Program-made: the position numbers and the translations under genes
The notes under the pieces: model-generated
What the model was told of the DNA's origin: nothing
The model's database searches: none
The model's input: the letters and a program-made list of their open reading frames with translations, nothing else
In this document: one piece after another, positions 17,562-26,325 of the stretch
Layout: each line of letters begins with the position of its first letter
How positions within the stretch are numbered: position 1 is the first letter of the stretch
DNA from: SMYC01 sp963578475
Lineage (GTDB): Bacteria; Acidobacteriota; Vicinamibacteria; Marinacidobacterales; SMYC01
Assembly: GCA_963578475.1 (NCBI GenBank)
Contig: CAUZCL010000017.1
Coordinates: 24,432 to 88,431 of the forward strand
Direction: 5' to 3'
Length of the DNA: 64,000 nt

Positions 17562-18701
17562 TTGTTTACTCGACTTCTCGATTATCTCTACGGCTACGAA
17601 CGCTTGCGCCATCGTGGCGACCGTCTCTTCCTCTTGGGGGAGTTCGAGAGGGCGCGCACGGAATATGGGAGAGCGCGCGCCGTGCTTCGCGAGGGCGACC
17701 ACCGGGCGACTACGATCGAGGCGCTGTTGCGCGAATGCGACGCTCTCGCCGGCCTTCGAGCTTCGAGCGGTATGGTGCATAGCGTCGTTGCTCGTGACGT
17801 CCTTGACGTTTCTGTCGAAGACGTGGCTGACAACAGGGAGGAGGGTGGGTTCCATCCGGGTATCGACGACCTCTTCGAGCTCGCGATCGCGGACAAGCCG
17901 CAAGGCCGCATCGATGCTTATCGCGTGCTGGGTGATAACTTCAAGGCCGGATATGTCGCTCTGGTGCACGGAAATGCCGAGCGCGCGGTGAGCTTTCTTG
18001 CGGCATCAAAGGAAGCCAGCTCTTCCTTCGTCGTGAATCTCGAGCTTGGGCGCGCGTGGAGCCTTGCTGGGCGCATGGACGACGCGCGCGAAGCTCTGAA
18101 ACTCGCGGAGCGCTCCGCACCGAGCGACGTCGAAGTTTCTATGCTGCTATCCGCCGTGAACATCGAGCTCGGACGATTCGACGAGGCGCACGAGCGTCTC
18201 GAGGTCCTTGCCCGGGACGAGAGTGACCCCGACATTACGTTCCTTCTCGGCCGCTCCCTCGCGGGCGCGAAAAAAAACGACGCTGCTCTTGAGAAATTTC
18301 GTGAGACGGTCAAGCTGGAGCCGCGTTTCCACGAAGCCTTTTTCGAGGCGGCGGATGTGCTGCGGGGAAGAGGTGATTCCGAGGCCGCCTTCGAGCTTTT
18401 GAACCGTGCGTGCCATCTCGCACCCGAAGAGATCCGCTACAACCAGGAGCTCGTCGAGCTCGTCCTGTCCGACGGTCACGACTGGGAAGCGGGGCTCGCA
18501 GCTTGCGACCGGCTCATGGTCAACGACGAAGACAATGCCTGGCAGTACTTGAAATGGATTGCCGAGCTGTATATCCGGCGCGGGTTCATCCGCGAAGCCA
18601 GAGACCCGCTCGAAAAAGCGCTCAATCTCGTCCCGTGCGACCGCGTGATGGAAAGAATGGAGATAGAACGCTGCCTAGCATCTCTGACCCCTGACCCCTG
18701 A
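17562..18701 (+). CDS. TPR-repeat protein
   Basis: A soluble protein of about 379 residues made of tetratricopeptide repeats (RHRGDRLFLLGEFERARTEY; LGRAWSLAGRMDDAREALKL; AFELLNRACHLAPEEIRYNQ). The frame is open well upstream over the preceding secreted-protein gene, but the TPR pattern starts only after its stop. I place the start at TTG 17562, two bases past that stop; no better codon exists in frame before residue 90. The last residues (LTPDP) and the stop codon are encoded by a CTGACCC heptad repeat, so the C-terminus may have been altered by repeat expansion. A partner role with the preceding secreted protein is inference from adjacency. Confidence 0.72.
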   Translation: MFTRLLDYLYGYERLRHRGDRLFLLGEFERARTEYGRARAVLREGDHRATTIEALLRECDALAGLRASSGMVHSVVARDVLDVSVEDVADNREEGGFHPGIDDLFELAIADKPQGRIDAYRVLGDNFKAGYVALVHGNAERAVSFLAASKEASSSFVVNLELGRAWSLAGRMDDAREALKLAERSAPSDVEVSMLLSAVNIELGRFDEAHERLEVLARDESDPDITFLLGRSLAGAKKNDAALEKFRETVKLEPRFHEAFFEAADVLRGRGDSEAAFELLNRACHLAPEEIRYNQELVELVLSDGHDWEAGLAACDRLMVNDEDNAWQYLKWIAELYIRRGFIREARDPLEKALNLVPCDRVMERMEIERCLASLTPDP

Positions 18702-18716
18702 CCCCTGACTCCTGAG
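18684..18716. repeat. heptad tandem repeat, CTGACCC type
   Basis: Three perfect CTGACCC units (18684-18704) are followed by CTGACTC and CTGAG in the same seven-base phase. The repeat carries the stop codon of the TPR gene and fills the gap to the convergent molybdoenzyme gene. Similar heptad-phased tracts are at 38684, 41187 and 52169. Confidence 0.8.
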
Positions 18717-18729
18717 CACTGGCTAGTGT

Positions 18730-21441
18730 TCAGAACTCGAACATCTTTAGCGCCGGTTTTACCGGGCGCCCGAGCCAGAGAGGTCGACGCAGTTTTCCGG
18801 TGGGCGGCCGCGTCTCGGCGAGCCAACGATGATAGACTTCGCGGGATTTCGAGCAGTCGACGAAGACGTCCCCATAGCGGTCCTCCCCCCGAGCCTTCTG
18901 AACGGTTACTTTCTGATGCCAGCAATGCATTCCGGAGATCGGATCCGGCTGGACGGGAAAGGCCAGGTTTTGATGAACGCCGCCATCGCTCCACCAGATG
19001 CGAGAGGAGTCCGGGTCACTGCTCGGAAACGTGGAGAGTGTCTCGACGTGCCGGAGACGCGTGCCGCTGCCATAATCCTCGAAGCGCACGATGGTCGACG
19101 TCCATCGGCTGCCTTCATCAGGCTTCAAGCGCCAGCGGCCGAGATGATGCGAGCACGCGAGTATGCCAGGCTTGATGGCCTCTGTGACCCACGCGCGGTT
19201 GACGAAATAGCCGATCTCTGTGGCGACGTGAAGAAGATCCCCAGTGCTGACCCCGAGCCGTTTCGCATCGCCGGTGTGGATCCATATGGGGTTGCGGTGC
19301 GAGATCTCGTTCAGCCATTTCGAGTTCGCCGAGCGGGTGTGGATCTGCGTCGGCAAGCGAAAGGTCGGTATGAGGACGAACTCGCCCTTCGAGCCATCGA
19401 TGTTGGACGGGTGGACGTGCGAGTGGATGTAGCCCGGCATCGCATATTCCGGCCATCCCCACTCGGCTAGCGTGCTCGAATAAAGCTCGAGCTTCTTCGA
19501 CGGGGTTTCGAAGCCGCGCCGGGTCTTGGCCCCGACCTTGACGCCGTCGTCGCCCTTACTCGAGTCGACTTCTCGCTGGTAGAGCTCGTAGACATCGTTC
19601 TCGATCTCGAAGGCTCCGTATTTGCGCATGTATTGAAGCGGCGTGAGCCCTTCTTCCTCGGCCTTTTCCGGTAGACCGGGCACGGAGTTCTCGAAAACGT
19701 GACGGTAATAGTCGTCGACGGTGAGCTTCTCGCCTTCGCGATACGGAGACTCGAAGTGCTTCCGGATCCCGAGCGCGCCGTCAGGGTCGATCTTCCACGA
19801 GAGCGCGATCCAGAACTCGTCTTCCTCCCAGACCTCCCCAGGATTGGCTTCGTGAGTGAGCTCGACTTTCTGGCCGCGCCCCTCCATCGCTACCCGCGCG
19901 ACGGGCTGGCGGAACGAGACCCATTTGCTGGCATGGGTCTCTTGACTCTGAATGTCATGACGCTCGCTCGCGAGCCCCATGGGAAGGATGTAGTCGGCGA
20001 AGAACGCCGATTCGTTCCACGTCGGCGTGAGCGCCACGTGTAGACCCATTTTCTTCTCGTCCTTCAGGAGCTCCATCCACGCGAGACCATCCGGGTTCGT
20101 CCAGACGGGATTGTACACACGCGTGAAATAGACTTCGAGCCTGCCGCGTCCATCGAGGATCAGATGCGGAAGGAGGAAACCCATCTCGAAATGGCTGAGC
20201 GGGTATTCTTTGGGAAATAGCAGCTCGTTCCACTGTTGGTGAGGTTTTGGGTCTTCCCAGAATTCCGGCTTGAACTTGTTCCACGAGTGGGGGAGGGTGC
20301 CGCCTTTCGTGCCGACGCTCCCCGTCAGCACCGTCAAGAACTGGAGAGCGCGCGCGACTTGCCAGCCGCCGAGATTGCCGGAGGCGGCGCCGCGCCAGAC
20401 GTGCGAGGCGAAGCGATTGCCGGCAGCGCCGATTTGACGTGCGACGCGCGTGATTTGCTCGGCGGGAACCCCGGACTCTTTTTCGGCGAATTCCGGGGTG
20501 AACTCCGCGTAGTGCTCGACGAGCGCTTCTATGAAAGCGTCGAAGCTCGCGTCATCCTCGCCGTGGCACGCCTTCATGTAGTCCTGCCAATTGACCCAAT
20601 CGTGGACGAAATCACGGTCGAATAGGTTCTCGACGAGCAAGGTGCGCGCCATCGCCAAGAGCACCGCTGCTTCGCTTCCCGGCCATGTCGGAAGCCATTC
20701 ATCGGCCACCGAGGCGGTGTTCGACAAGCGCGGATCCATAACCGCGAGCTTTGCCCCAGAAAGCTTGCCTTCGAGGATTCGCTGCGCGTGAGGGTTGAAG
20801 TAGTGCCCGGATTCGAGATGCGCCGAGAGCAACAAGATGAAGCGCGCATGGGCGTGGTCCGGGCTCGGACGATCGGAGCCCAACCAGAGCGCGTAGCCGA
20901 GACGCGCGGCGGAGGAGCAAATATTCGTGTGGCTATTATGTCCGTCGATGCCCCACGCTTGTAGAACGCGATCCATGTGACGTTCGTGGCCGGGGCGGCC
21001 CACGTGGTACATCACTTCGTTTCGTCGATCCTCATCGATCGCCTTACGAATGCGCGCGCCGATATCGTCCAGAGCGGACTCCCACGATACCCGTTCCCAT
21101 TTGCCCTCGCCCCGGGCGCCACTGCGCTTGAGCGGGTAAAGGATGCGCTCAGGGTCTTTGACTTGATTGATGGTCGCTGGGCCTTTCGCACAGTTCTTTC
21201 CGCGGCTCCCCGGATGGTATGGGTTGCCTTCGAACTTGCGCACTTCGAGCGTTTCCTTGTCGAGATAGGCGAGCAGACCGCAAGCCGCTTCGCAGTTGAA
21301 GCAAATCGTGGGCACGATCGTGTAGTGCCGCGGTACACGTTCGGGCCAGCGCTTCGGATCGTACTCGACCCAGTCGTCCCATTTCTCCGACGGCGGATAG
21401 CTCGTGAGCTTACCGGGTGGTGTCAGGCGTGGGATCTTCAT
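18730..21441 (-). CDS. molybdopterin oxidoreductase, DMSO reductase superfamily, no Tat signal
   Basis: A 903-residue catalytic subunit. The N-terminal [4Fe-4S] site is C47-x2-C50-x3-C54-x29-C84 (ICFNCEAACG, GKNCAKG). Cys175 in SHTNICSSAARLGY is placed like the Mo-ligand Cys of PsrA/ArrA-type enzymes. The molybdopterin-binding middle and C-terminal cap (ANPGEVWEEDEFW; SANSKWLNEISHRNPIWIHT) are intact. The start MKIPRLTPPGKLTSYPP has no twin-arginine motif, so the enzyme is predicted to face the cytoplasm. It lies six bases after its fused FeS/NrfD partner. Sulfur-compound, sulfite or acyl-CoA oxidoreduction are all possible; the substrate cannot be read from sequence. Confidence 0.85.
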   Translation of the reverse strand: MKIPRLTPPGKLTSYPPSEKWDDWVEYDPKRWPERVPRHYTIVPTICFNCEAACGLLAYLDKETLEVRKFEGNPYHPGSRGKNCAKGPATINQVKDPERILYPLKRSGARGEGKWERVSWESALDDIGARIRKAIDEDRRNEVMYHVGRPGHERHMDRVLQAWGIDGHNSHTNICSSAARLGYALWLGSDRPSPDHAHARFILLLSAHLESGHYFNPHAQRILEGKLSGAKLAVMDPRLSNTASVADEWLPTWPGSEAAVLLAMARTLLVENLFDRDFVHDWVNWQDYMKACHGEDDASFDAFIEALVEHYAEFTPEFAEKESGVPAEQITRVARQIGAAGNRFASHVWRGAASGNLGGWQVARALQFLTVLTGSVGTKGGTLPHSWNKFKPEFWEDPKPHQQWNELLFPKEYPLSHFEMGFLLPHLILDGRGRLEVYFTRVYNPVWTNPDGLAWMELLKDEKKMGLHVALTPTWNESAFFADYILPMGLASERHDIQSQETHASKWVSFRQPVARVAMEGRGQKVELTHEANPGEVWEEDEFWIALSWKIDPDGALGIRKHFESPYREGEKLTVDDYYRHVFENSVPGLPEKAEEEGLTPLQYMRKYGAFEIENDVYELYQREVDSSKGDDGVKVGAKTRRGFETPSKKLELYSSTLAEWGWPEYAMPGYIHSHVHPSNIDGSKGEFVLIPTFRLPTQIHTRSANSKWLNEISHRNPIWIHTGDAKRLGVSTGDLLHVATEIGYFVNRAWVTEAIKPGILACSHHLGRWRLKPDEGSRWTSTIVRFEDYGSGTRLRHVETLSTFPSSDPDSSRIWWSDGGVHQNLAFPVQPDPISGMHCWHQKVTVQKARGEDRYGDVFVDCSKSREVYHRWLAETRPPTGKLRRPLWLGRPVKPALKMFEF

Positions 21442-21447
21442 GCAACC

Positions 21448-22965
21448 TCAGGCGAGTGGCAGGGATTGGCCTGCCTCGACGAACATATCCTCGAAAAGGG
21501 CGATGCCAATGAGCGCGAGAATCGCCGCTCCCGTGAAAGCTCCCGCCGCGAGTAGGAAAATCGGGACGAGGTGGCAGAGCAGGAACACCCACAGCCAGAA
21601 CCGCACGCGGAACCGTCCTGAGACGATCATCTTTGCTGCGGCTTCACCGTCCGCCGTGGCGTGTCGAGAGAAAAACTCCGCCCCGAGTGCCAAGAGGCTC
21701 ATGGCGAGTCCGGCCGCGAGAAGCCGTGATATCGTTGCCTCGCTGCTAGAGAGAAGCCCGAGCGCTGCGGCGCCCGCGACGACCGCATGCGCAATTAAAT
21801 GGAGCGGCAGCACCGGGCTTTGCCACAAGTCGCGCCCCTTCGCTTGATTGAAGAGAAACGCGCTATAGACGGCGGTGCCGAAAGCACCGACGAGGACGAG
21901 GACGAGCAGAAGAGGCGGCGGACGGATTGAAGCGAGAGCGAGTAGCAGTGCTAGGGTCGCGAGCAGTCCGTAGGCCGTCATAATGTAGGCGCCGCGCGTG
22001 AGCCACGAGCCCCATTGTGGTTTCAGCAGGACATAGAAAAACCGCTCGCGCCGCTCGAGCTTGTACACGAGCAGAAAATTCGTCAAGCCGAGAAAAGCGA
22101 TCGAGGCAAGAAGCGCCGTCGAGATGGTGGCGAAGGACAAAGGTGCTCCTAGAAGAAGCAAAGACGCGAGCACGAGGCCGATACCGCCCGAAATGGATTT
22201 AGTGAAGAGGTAAGCGGAGACGGTCTTTCCCCAACTTCCGCGATGAGGCTCAGGCGCTGCGTAAACTTTCTTGGCGCCCTCGGTTTTCGTCGCGTAAGCA
22301 GATTCCTCCTGGCTGTGGCGCTCTGATGCGATCCTCCACGCCTCGAGGTCGACACCCGAAGGTGGGGCATCGGTCCACATGTAACTCCCGGCGCTATCGG
22401 TTGCCCCTGGCGTCAGCGACGCGGCGTCCCCTTCGATGTAGTAGAGCTTCGGCTCTGTTCCTTTTTCGGGTTTTCTCACTTGCACCGGGTGGAGTGCCAA
22501 GAGCGTTGCGATCTCGCTCGAGCTGTCCTCGAGGTCACCGGAGATAATCGCGTGCGTCGGGCATACGTTGACGCAAGGCGGCTCGAGCCCCACCTCGACG
22601 CGGTGAGCGCAATAGTTACATTTCGCCGCCGTCCCGGTAGACGGGTCGATGTGGATGGCGTCGTAGGGGCATGCTTGCATGCAAGCCTTACAGCCGATGC
22701 AGCGTCGGTTGTCGAAGTCGACGATGCCGTCGCCGCGCGTAAAGAGCGCCGTCGTCGGGCAAATCGTCGTGCACGGAGCTTCGGCGCAATGGTTGCAGCG
22801 CATGACACTGAAGGAGCGATGGGTGTTTGGAAAGTTGCCTTTCTCGATATATTTCACCCAGGTGCGATTGACGCCGATCGGCGTGTCGTGCTCCGACTTG
22901 CACGCTACCGTACAGGCGTGGCAGCCGATACATTTTCGATTGTCGATGATGAAGCCGTAATTCAT
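21448..22965 (-). CDS. fused four-cluster ferredoxin and NrfD-like membrane subunit
   Basis: A 505-residue fusion. Residues 1-190 are an electron-transfer subunit with four Cys motifs: KCIGCHACTVAC, RCNHCAEAPCTTICP, RCIGCKACMQACP and KCNYCAHRVE with PPCVNVCP, hence four [4Fe-4S] clusters as in PsrB/DmsB. After a linker (about 190-255) come eight or so membrane helices with the NrfD-type segment LKPQWGSWLTRGAYIM. In most complexes these are two proteins. It would pass electrons between the quinone pool and the molybdoenzyme encoded next. The gene is the first of the two-gene minus-strand operon and is divergent from the MFS gene. Confidence 0.87.
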   Translation of the reverse strand: MNYGFIIDNRKCIGCHACTVACKSEHDTPIGVNRTWVKYIEKGNFPNTHRSFSVMRCNHCAEAPCTTICPTTALFTRGDGIVDFDNRRCIGCKACMQACPYDAIHIDPSTGTAAKCNYCAHRVEVGLEPPCVNVCPTHAIISGDLEDSSSEIATLLALHPVQVRKPEKGTEPKLYYIEGDAASLTPGATDSAGSYMWTDAPPSGVDLEAWRIASERHSQEESAYATKTEGAKKVYAAPEPHRGSWGKTVSAYLFTKSISGGIGLVLASLLLLGAPLSFATISTALLASIAFLGLTNFLLVYKLERRERFFYVLLKPQWGSWLTRGAYIMTAYGLLATLALLLALASIRPPPLLLVLVLVGAFGTAVYSAFLFNQAKGRDLWQSPVLPLHLIAHAVVAGAAALGLLSSSEATISRLLAAGLAMSLLALGAEFFSRHATADGEAAAKMIVSGRFRVRFWLWVFLLCHLVPIFLLAAGAFTGAAILALIGIALFEDMFVEAGQSLPLA

Positions 22966-23037
22966 AGTTTGAAACCGGGAGGCATCCTACCATCGCAGTC
23001 CGAATGCGGGCAAGATTAGTTGCGCTAGTATGTTCAC

Positions 23038-24219
23038 GTGACGGGCAAGCTATCACCATCGTCGACCGAGAAGCGGACCGTTGCGACGCTCGTCAGCCTT
23101 CTTGCTCTCGGTCTCGTCGACGCGCAATTACTGTCACCGATACTGACTGAGATCGCCGCGAGCCTCGACGCGTCGCCCGAGGCCATCGGACGCACCGTCA
23201 TCGGTTATGCGATCTGCGCCGCCCTCGCGGCGCTTATCGCCGGTCCCGTGTCGGACCACACGGGACGGGGCCGATTTCTCATCGGTGCCGGTTGTGTTTT
23301 TGCACTCGGTAGCCTTCTAGTCGTCGCTTCCGGTTCCCTTCGCGTTTTCGTCGTAGCGCGTATGGTCACGGGCGCTGCCGCCGGCGTGATATCGGCACTG
23401 ACGGTTGCGGCCATCGCTGACTCCGTTCCCTACGAGAGACGAGGAAGGGCTATGGGCTGGGTCGGCGTGGCCTACGCAGCGCCGGTGGTCGCGATTCCCG
23501 TCGCCGCCAAAATTGCCGAGAACGCGCGCTGGCAAACGATCTATCTCGGGTTCACGTTCGCCGCGTGCCTCGTTGCTGTCGCTGTTGCCCTATGGTTCGA
23601 CGAACCGCAGATCCGATCCTATAGTGGGGCCCGCTCGCCTGGCTATTTACGATTCATGAAAGCACGCTCGACTGCCGCGGGGGCGCTGTCGGCTTTTTTT
23701 GTGACCGGCGGACTGACCGGCTTCTTGCTGTTTCTCGGTGCCCACTTGCGCACGGAGGTCGGTCTCTCATTGAGCAGCGTCAGCTTGGTCTTTTCTTTGA
23801 GCGGTCTCGCCGGTCTGTTCGGTGCACTGGCGGCCGGGCGCCTGTCCGATCGCATAGGAAAAACGCGCGTCGCGCTCGCGGGCAGTGCGGCGATGGTTGT
23901 TTTTCTCGTGGTGGTTCCGTCGACGGCGGGCTTCGTGATGTACACGGCGTTGGGTATGGTTGGTTTGTCCGCCGCGACGCGCGTGGCACCTCTACAATCG
24001 CTCGTGACCCAGCTCGTGACGAGCGAGCATCGAGGTGCTTTCGTGGCTCTACGGAACACGCTCTCGCAGTGCGGTAACGCGACGGCGGCGGCCCTCGCGT
24101 CCATACTTTATCCGTATGGCTTTCAATATATTTGCTGGTTGACCGCCGGCTTCAGCGCGATGGCGGTTATCTTGATCCTCCTCATCGAAGAGCCAGAGTC
24201 GAAAAAAGAGCAAGAGTAA
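23038..24219 (+). CDS. MFS transporter, drug-efflux type
   Basis: A 393-residue major facilitator superfamily protein with twelve predicted helices. The loop 2-3 motif GPVSDHTGRGRFL and the repeat copy GRLSDRIGKTRVAL after helix 8 are both present, and helix 5 holds the GxxxGPxxG-like AYAAPVVAIPVA of proton-coupled antiporters. The GTG at 23038 is 72 bases from the divergent FeS/NrfD gene. The substrate is unknown. The alpha/beta hydrolase gene follows four bases later, so the two form an operon. Confidence 0.85.
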   Translation: MTGKLSPSSTEKRTVATLVSLLALGLVDAQLLSPILTEIAASLDASPEAIGRTVIGYAICAALAALIAGPVSDHTGRGRFLIGAGCVFALGSLLVVASGSLRVFVVARMVTGAAAGVISALTVAAIADSVPYERRGRAMGWVGVAYAAPVVAIPVAAKIAENARWQTIYLGFTFAACLVAVAVALWFDEPQIRSYSGARSPGYLRFMKARSTAAGALSAFFVTGGLTGFLLFLGAHLRTEVGLSLSSVSLVFSLSGLAGLFGALAAGRLSDRIGKTRVALAGSAAMVVFLVVVPSTAGFVMYTALGMVGLSAATRVAPLQSLVTQLVTSEHRGAFVALRNTLSQCGNATAAALASILYPYGFQYICWLTAGFSAMAVILILLIEEPESKKEQE

Positions 24220-24223
24220 ACCG

Positions 24224-25186
24224 TTGGCCAAACGAAAACGTTGGAAGGAAATCCTTCTCGGTCTTCTACTCTTGCTCGTGCTCGGGATCACGGTCGGGCT
24301 GCCTTTTGCGCTCGTACGGCTCGTCACGCGCGCCGGCACGCGCCCGATGGACTTGAAGCTCACCTCGACGCCCGCGGATTACGACCTCGACTATGAGAGC
24401 GTCGTTTTCACGTCCACTGACGGTGTCGAGCTTTCCGGCTGGTACATGGGAGGCGTTGACTCGAAGCTCGTTGTCGCTTGCGGTCACGGGCTTTTTCGCT
24501 CGAGGCGCGAGGTTTTGGATCGTGCTGCGTTTTTTCGAAAGCAAGGCTTCGACACGCTCGTCTTTGATTTCAGGCGCCACGGCGAGAGCACAGGAGAGCG
24601 AGTGACTCTCGGCTATCACGAGAAGAATGACTTCGGCAGCGCCGTGCGGTTTCTTCGTGAGCAGCGTCCGGACGCGAAAGTTCTGCTCTACGGCGTGTCC
24701 ATGGGTGCCGTGGCGGCGCTGCTCGCCGCGAGCGAGATTGCCGAAGTGGACGCGGTCGTTGCGGACAGTCCTTTTCTCAACATCGACCACACCGTCATCC
24801 ATCATCTAGATTTGATTTTCGGTTTGCCGCGCTTTCTGCTCGGGAGCTCTCTCTTGCTCGCTCTCGAGCTTTCAGCCGGGTTCGACCGCGAAGATTTCGA
24901 CCTCGAGAAAGCCGTTTCCCGGATGGGCGAGCGCCCTGTTTTGGTTGTCGCGGGCGAAGAAGACCAAAGGATGCCGCTCGCGCTCCAAGAGCGCGTGTTC
25001 GAGGCGTCAGTGAGCGAAACGAGCCGCTTCCGTTCGTTCCCGGACGCGCGGCACGGTGCCGCTTATCGGACGGACGCGGAGGCCTACGAGGCCATGCTCA
25101 CGGAGTTTGTCGAGGACGTTTTGGCACTCAGGAGTCCCGAGCTTCCGGAATCCGCGGATGTAGATAGTAACCCCGGGTCTCCGTAA
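24224..25186 (+). CDS. membrane-anchored alpha/beta hydrolase
   Basis: A 320-residue serine hydrolase. An N-terminal basic patch and one hydrophobic helix (EILLGLLLLLVLGITVGLPF) anchor it. The nucleophile elbow is GVSMG, preceded by DFRRHGES; the acid is in VVAGEEDQRM and the His in DARHGAAY. The start is TTG at 24224, four bases past the MFS stop. The last 20 residues are Pro/Ser/Asp-rich and overlap the convergent broken gene at 25128-25560, so the natural end may have been nearer VLALRSP. The substrate is unknown. Confidence 0.83.
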   Translation: MAKRKRWKEILLGLLLLLVLGITVGLPFALVRLVTRAGTRPMDLKLTSTPADYDLDYESVVFTSTDGVELSGWYMGGVDSKLVVACGHGLFRSRREVLDRAAFFRKQGFDTLVFDFRRHGESTGERVTLGYHEKNDFGSAVRFLREQRPDAKVLLYGVSMGAVAALLAASEIAEVDAVVADSPFLNIDHTVIHHLDLIFGLPRFLLGSSLLLALELSAGFDREDFDLEKAVSRMGERPVLVVAGEEDQRMPLALQERVFEASVSETSRFRSFPDARHGAAYRTDAEAYEAMLTEFVEDVLALRSPELPESADVDSNPGSP

Positions 25187-25560
25187 TTTTCTTACGCGCC
25201 ACCGTGCGACCATCGGGGTTGGGACGGTCGGGATAGTGCTCCAGGAAGACGTCACGGATCGTGTCGTAATCCTCGAGCGGGGAAATAGCGCTGGCTGAAC
25301 GCGGCGGTGTTCATGGACTTGTCCCAGTACTGGAGACCGATCCGGATCACGGCTTCGAGCGGACCGGCTTGAGCGGGAGGCTGTTCGGAATAGCTTTCCG
25401 CGTCGACCCAGATAGAGATCTCCTCAGCGTCCACGATCTTGTCGTGGGCGTGAGTCACGTAGTACTTCCAGAGCCGGAACTCGCGCAACGGCACGAATCT
25501 CGCAGCGGGCGCCTCTCCGGGAGAAGGGAGCGTACACTTCACCATCTTGATTCTGGTCAT
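25128..25560 (-). pseudogene. small unknown gene with a one-base frameshift
   Basis: Translation starts at ATG 25560 with a good ribosome site (GGGGAGAG, five bases upstream) and gives MTRIKMVKCTLPSPGEAP onward, including FRLWKYYVTHAHDKI and LQYWDKSMNTAAFSQRYFP. The frame then soon hits a stop at 25252. In the neighbouring frame coding continues as PLEDYDTIRDVFLEHYPDRP and ends KITETRGYYLHPRIPEARDS at a TGA (25130-25128). Together they would make a protein of about 144 residues. The shift lies between about 25265 and 25300. I do not recognise the family. It could be a real pseudogene or a sequencing indel. Confidence 0.6.
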
Positions 25561-25743
25561 CAGACTCTCCCCAAGCGCCTATGCCAACCGGCAGTTACTA
25601 GACGGTGTTGGGTCGTCAGTTTCAAATCTGGATAAAGGGTGCGTCGAGTATACTGATTTCGTCCAGGAATTTGAAGTCGAATTTGTCACGGATCACCAAA
25701 TGCGATCGCTTGCATAAACATAGTTGTATCATGTAGTTCTGTC

Positions 25744-26322
25744 GTGACCCTGGCTAATCAACTGACGATTTTGCGGATGTGCCTCGTGCCGGGGCTGGTA
25801 ATCCTGCTGGTTTACGGGTTCTATGGGTGGGCGCTCATCGTCTTCGCGATCGCCGGCGTGACGGACGCGCTCGATGGTCTCGCCGCCCGGCTTTTGCACC
25901 AGCGTACCGAGCTTGGGACCATGCTCGATCCGCTAGCTGACAAGCTCCTCGTGACGTCCTCGCTGGTTGTTTTGTCCTGGCCGAGCGCCTCGCTCGTCGT
26001 GCCCATCCCTGTCTGGATCACCATCCTCTCGATCAGCCGAGATGCGGGGATCTTAGTGGCCGTGCTCGTCTTCAACGTCTATATCCGGAGACGGAGTTTC
26101 CCTCCGAGTTTCTTGGGAAAAGCGACGACGGTGGTCCATATCGTTACGATCTTATGGGTGATCGCGTGCAACTTTCGAGGGACCGACCATGTGTTGACCG
26201 GTTATCTACTAGGGACGGTGGTGGTCCTGGTCGTCGCCTCCGCGCTCCACTACCTATATACGATACAAGCTATTATTGGCGAAGAGGACACGGTGCCGGG
26301 AATCGACAGCTCGTCGCCATGA
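25744..26322 (+). CDS. pgsA: CDP-alcohol phosphatidyltransferase, PgsA-like
   Basis: A 192-residue integral membrane enzyme that transfers a phosphatidyl group from CDP-diacylglycerol, most likely to glycerol-3-phosphate. The full family signature D-x2-DG-x2-AR-x8-G-x3-D-x3-D is present from residue 39 (VTDALDGLAARLLHQRTEL then GTMLDPLADK). About six helices are predicted. GTG at 25744 is the start, giving MTLANQLTILRMCLVPGLV, typical of PgsA. It ends three bases before the convergent transglycosylase pseudogene. A cardiolipin-synthase-type paralogue is an alternative. Confidence 0.87.
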   Translation: MTLANQLTILRMCLVPGLVILLVYGFYGWALIVFAIAGVTDALDGLAARLLHQRTELGTMLDPLADKLLVTSSLVVLSWPSASLVVPIPVWITILSISRDAGILVAVLVFNVYIRRRSFPPSFLGKATTVVHIVTILWVIACNFRGTDHVLTGYLLGTVVVLVVASALHYLYTIQAIIGEEDTVPGIDSSSP

Positions 26323-26325
26323 GCA

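Noticed and set aside
25690..25743. Promoter for the pgsA-like gene (TTGCAT with TATCAT)
   Set aside because: The spacing between the two hexamers is only about 11 bases, too short for a sigma70 promoter.
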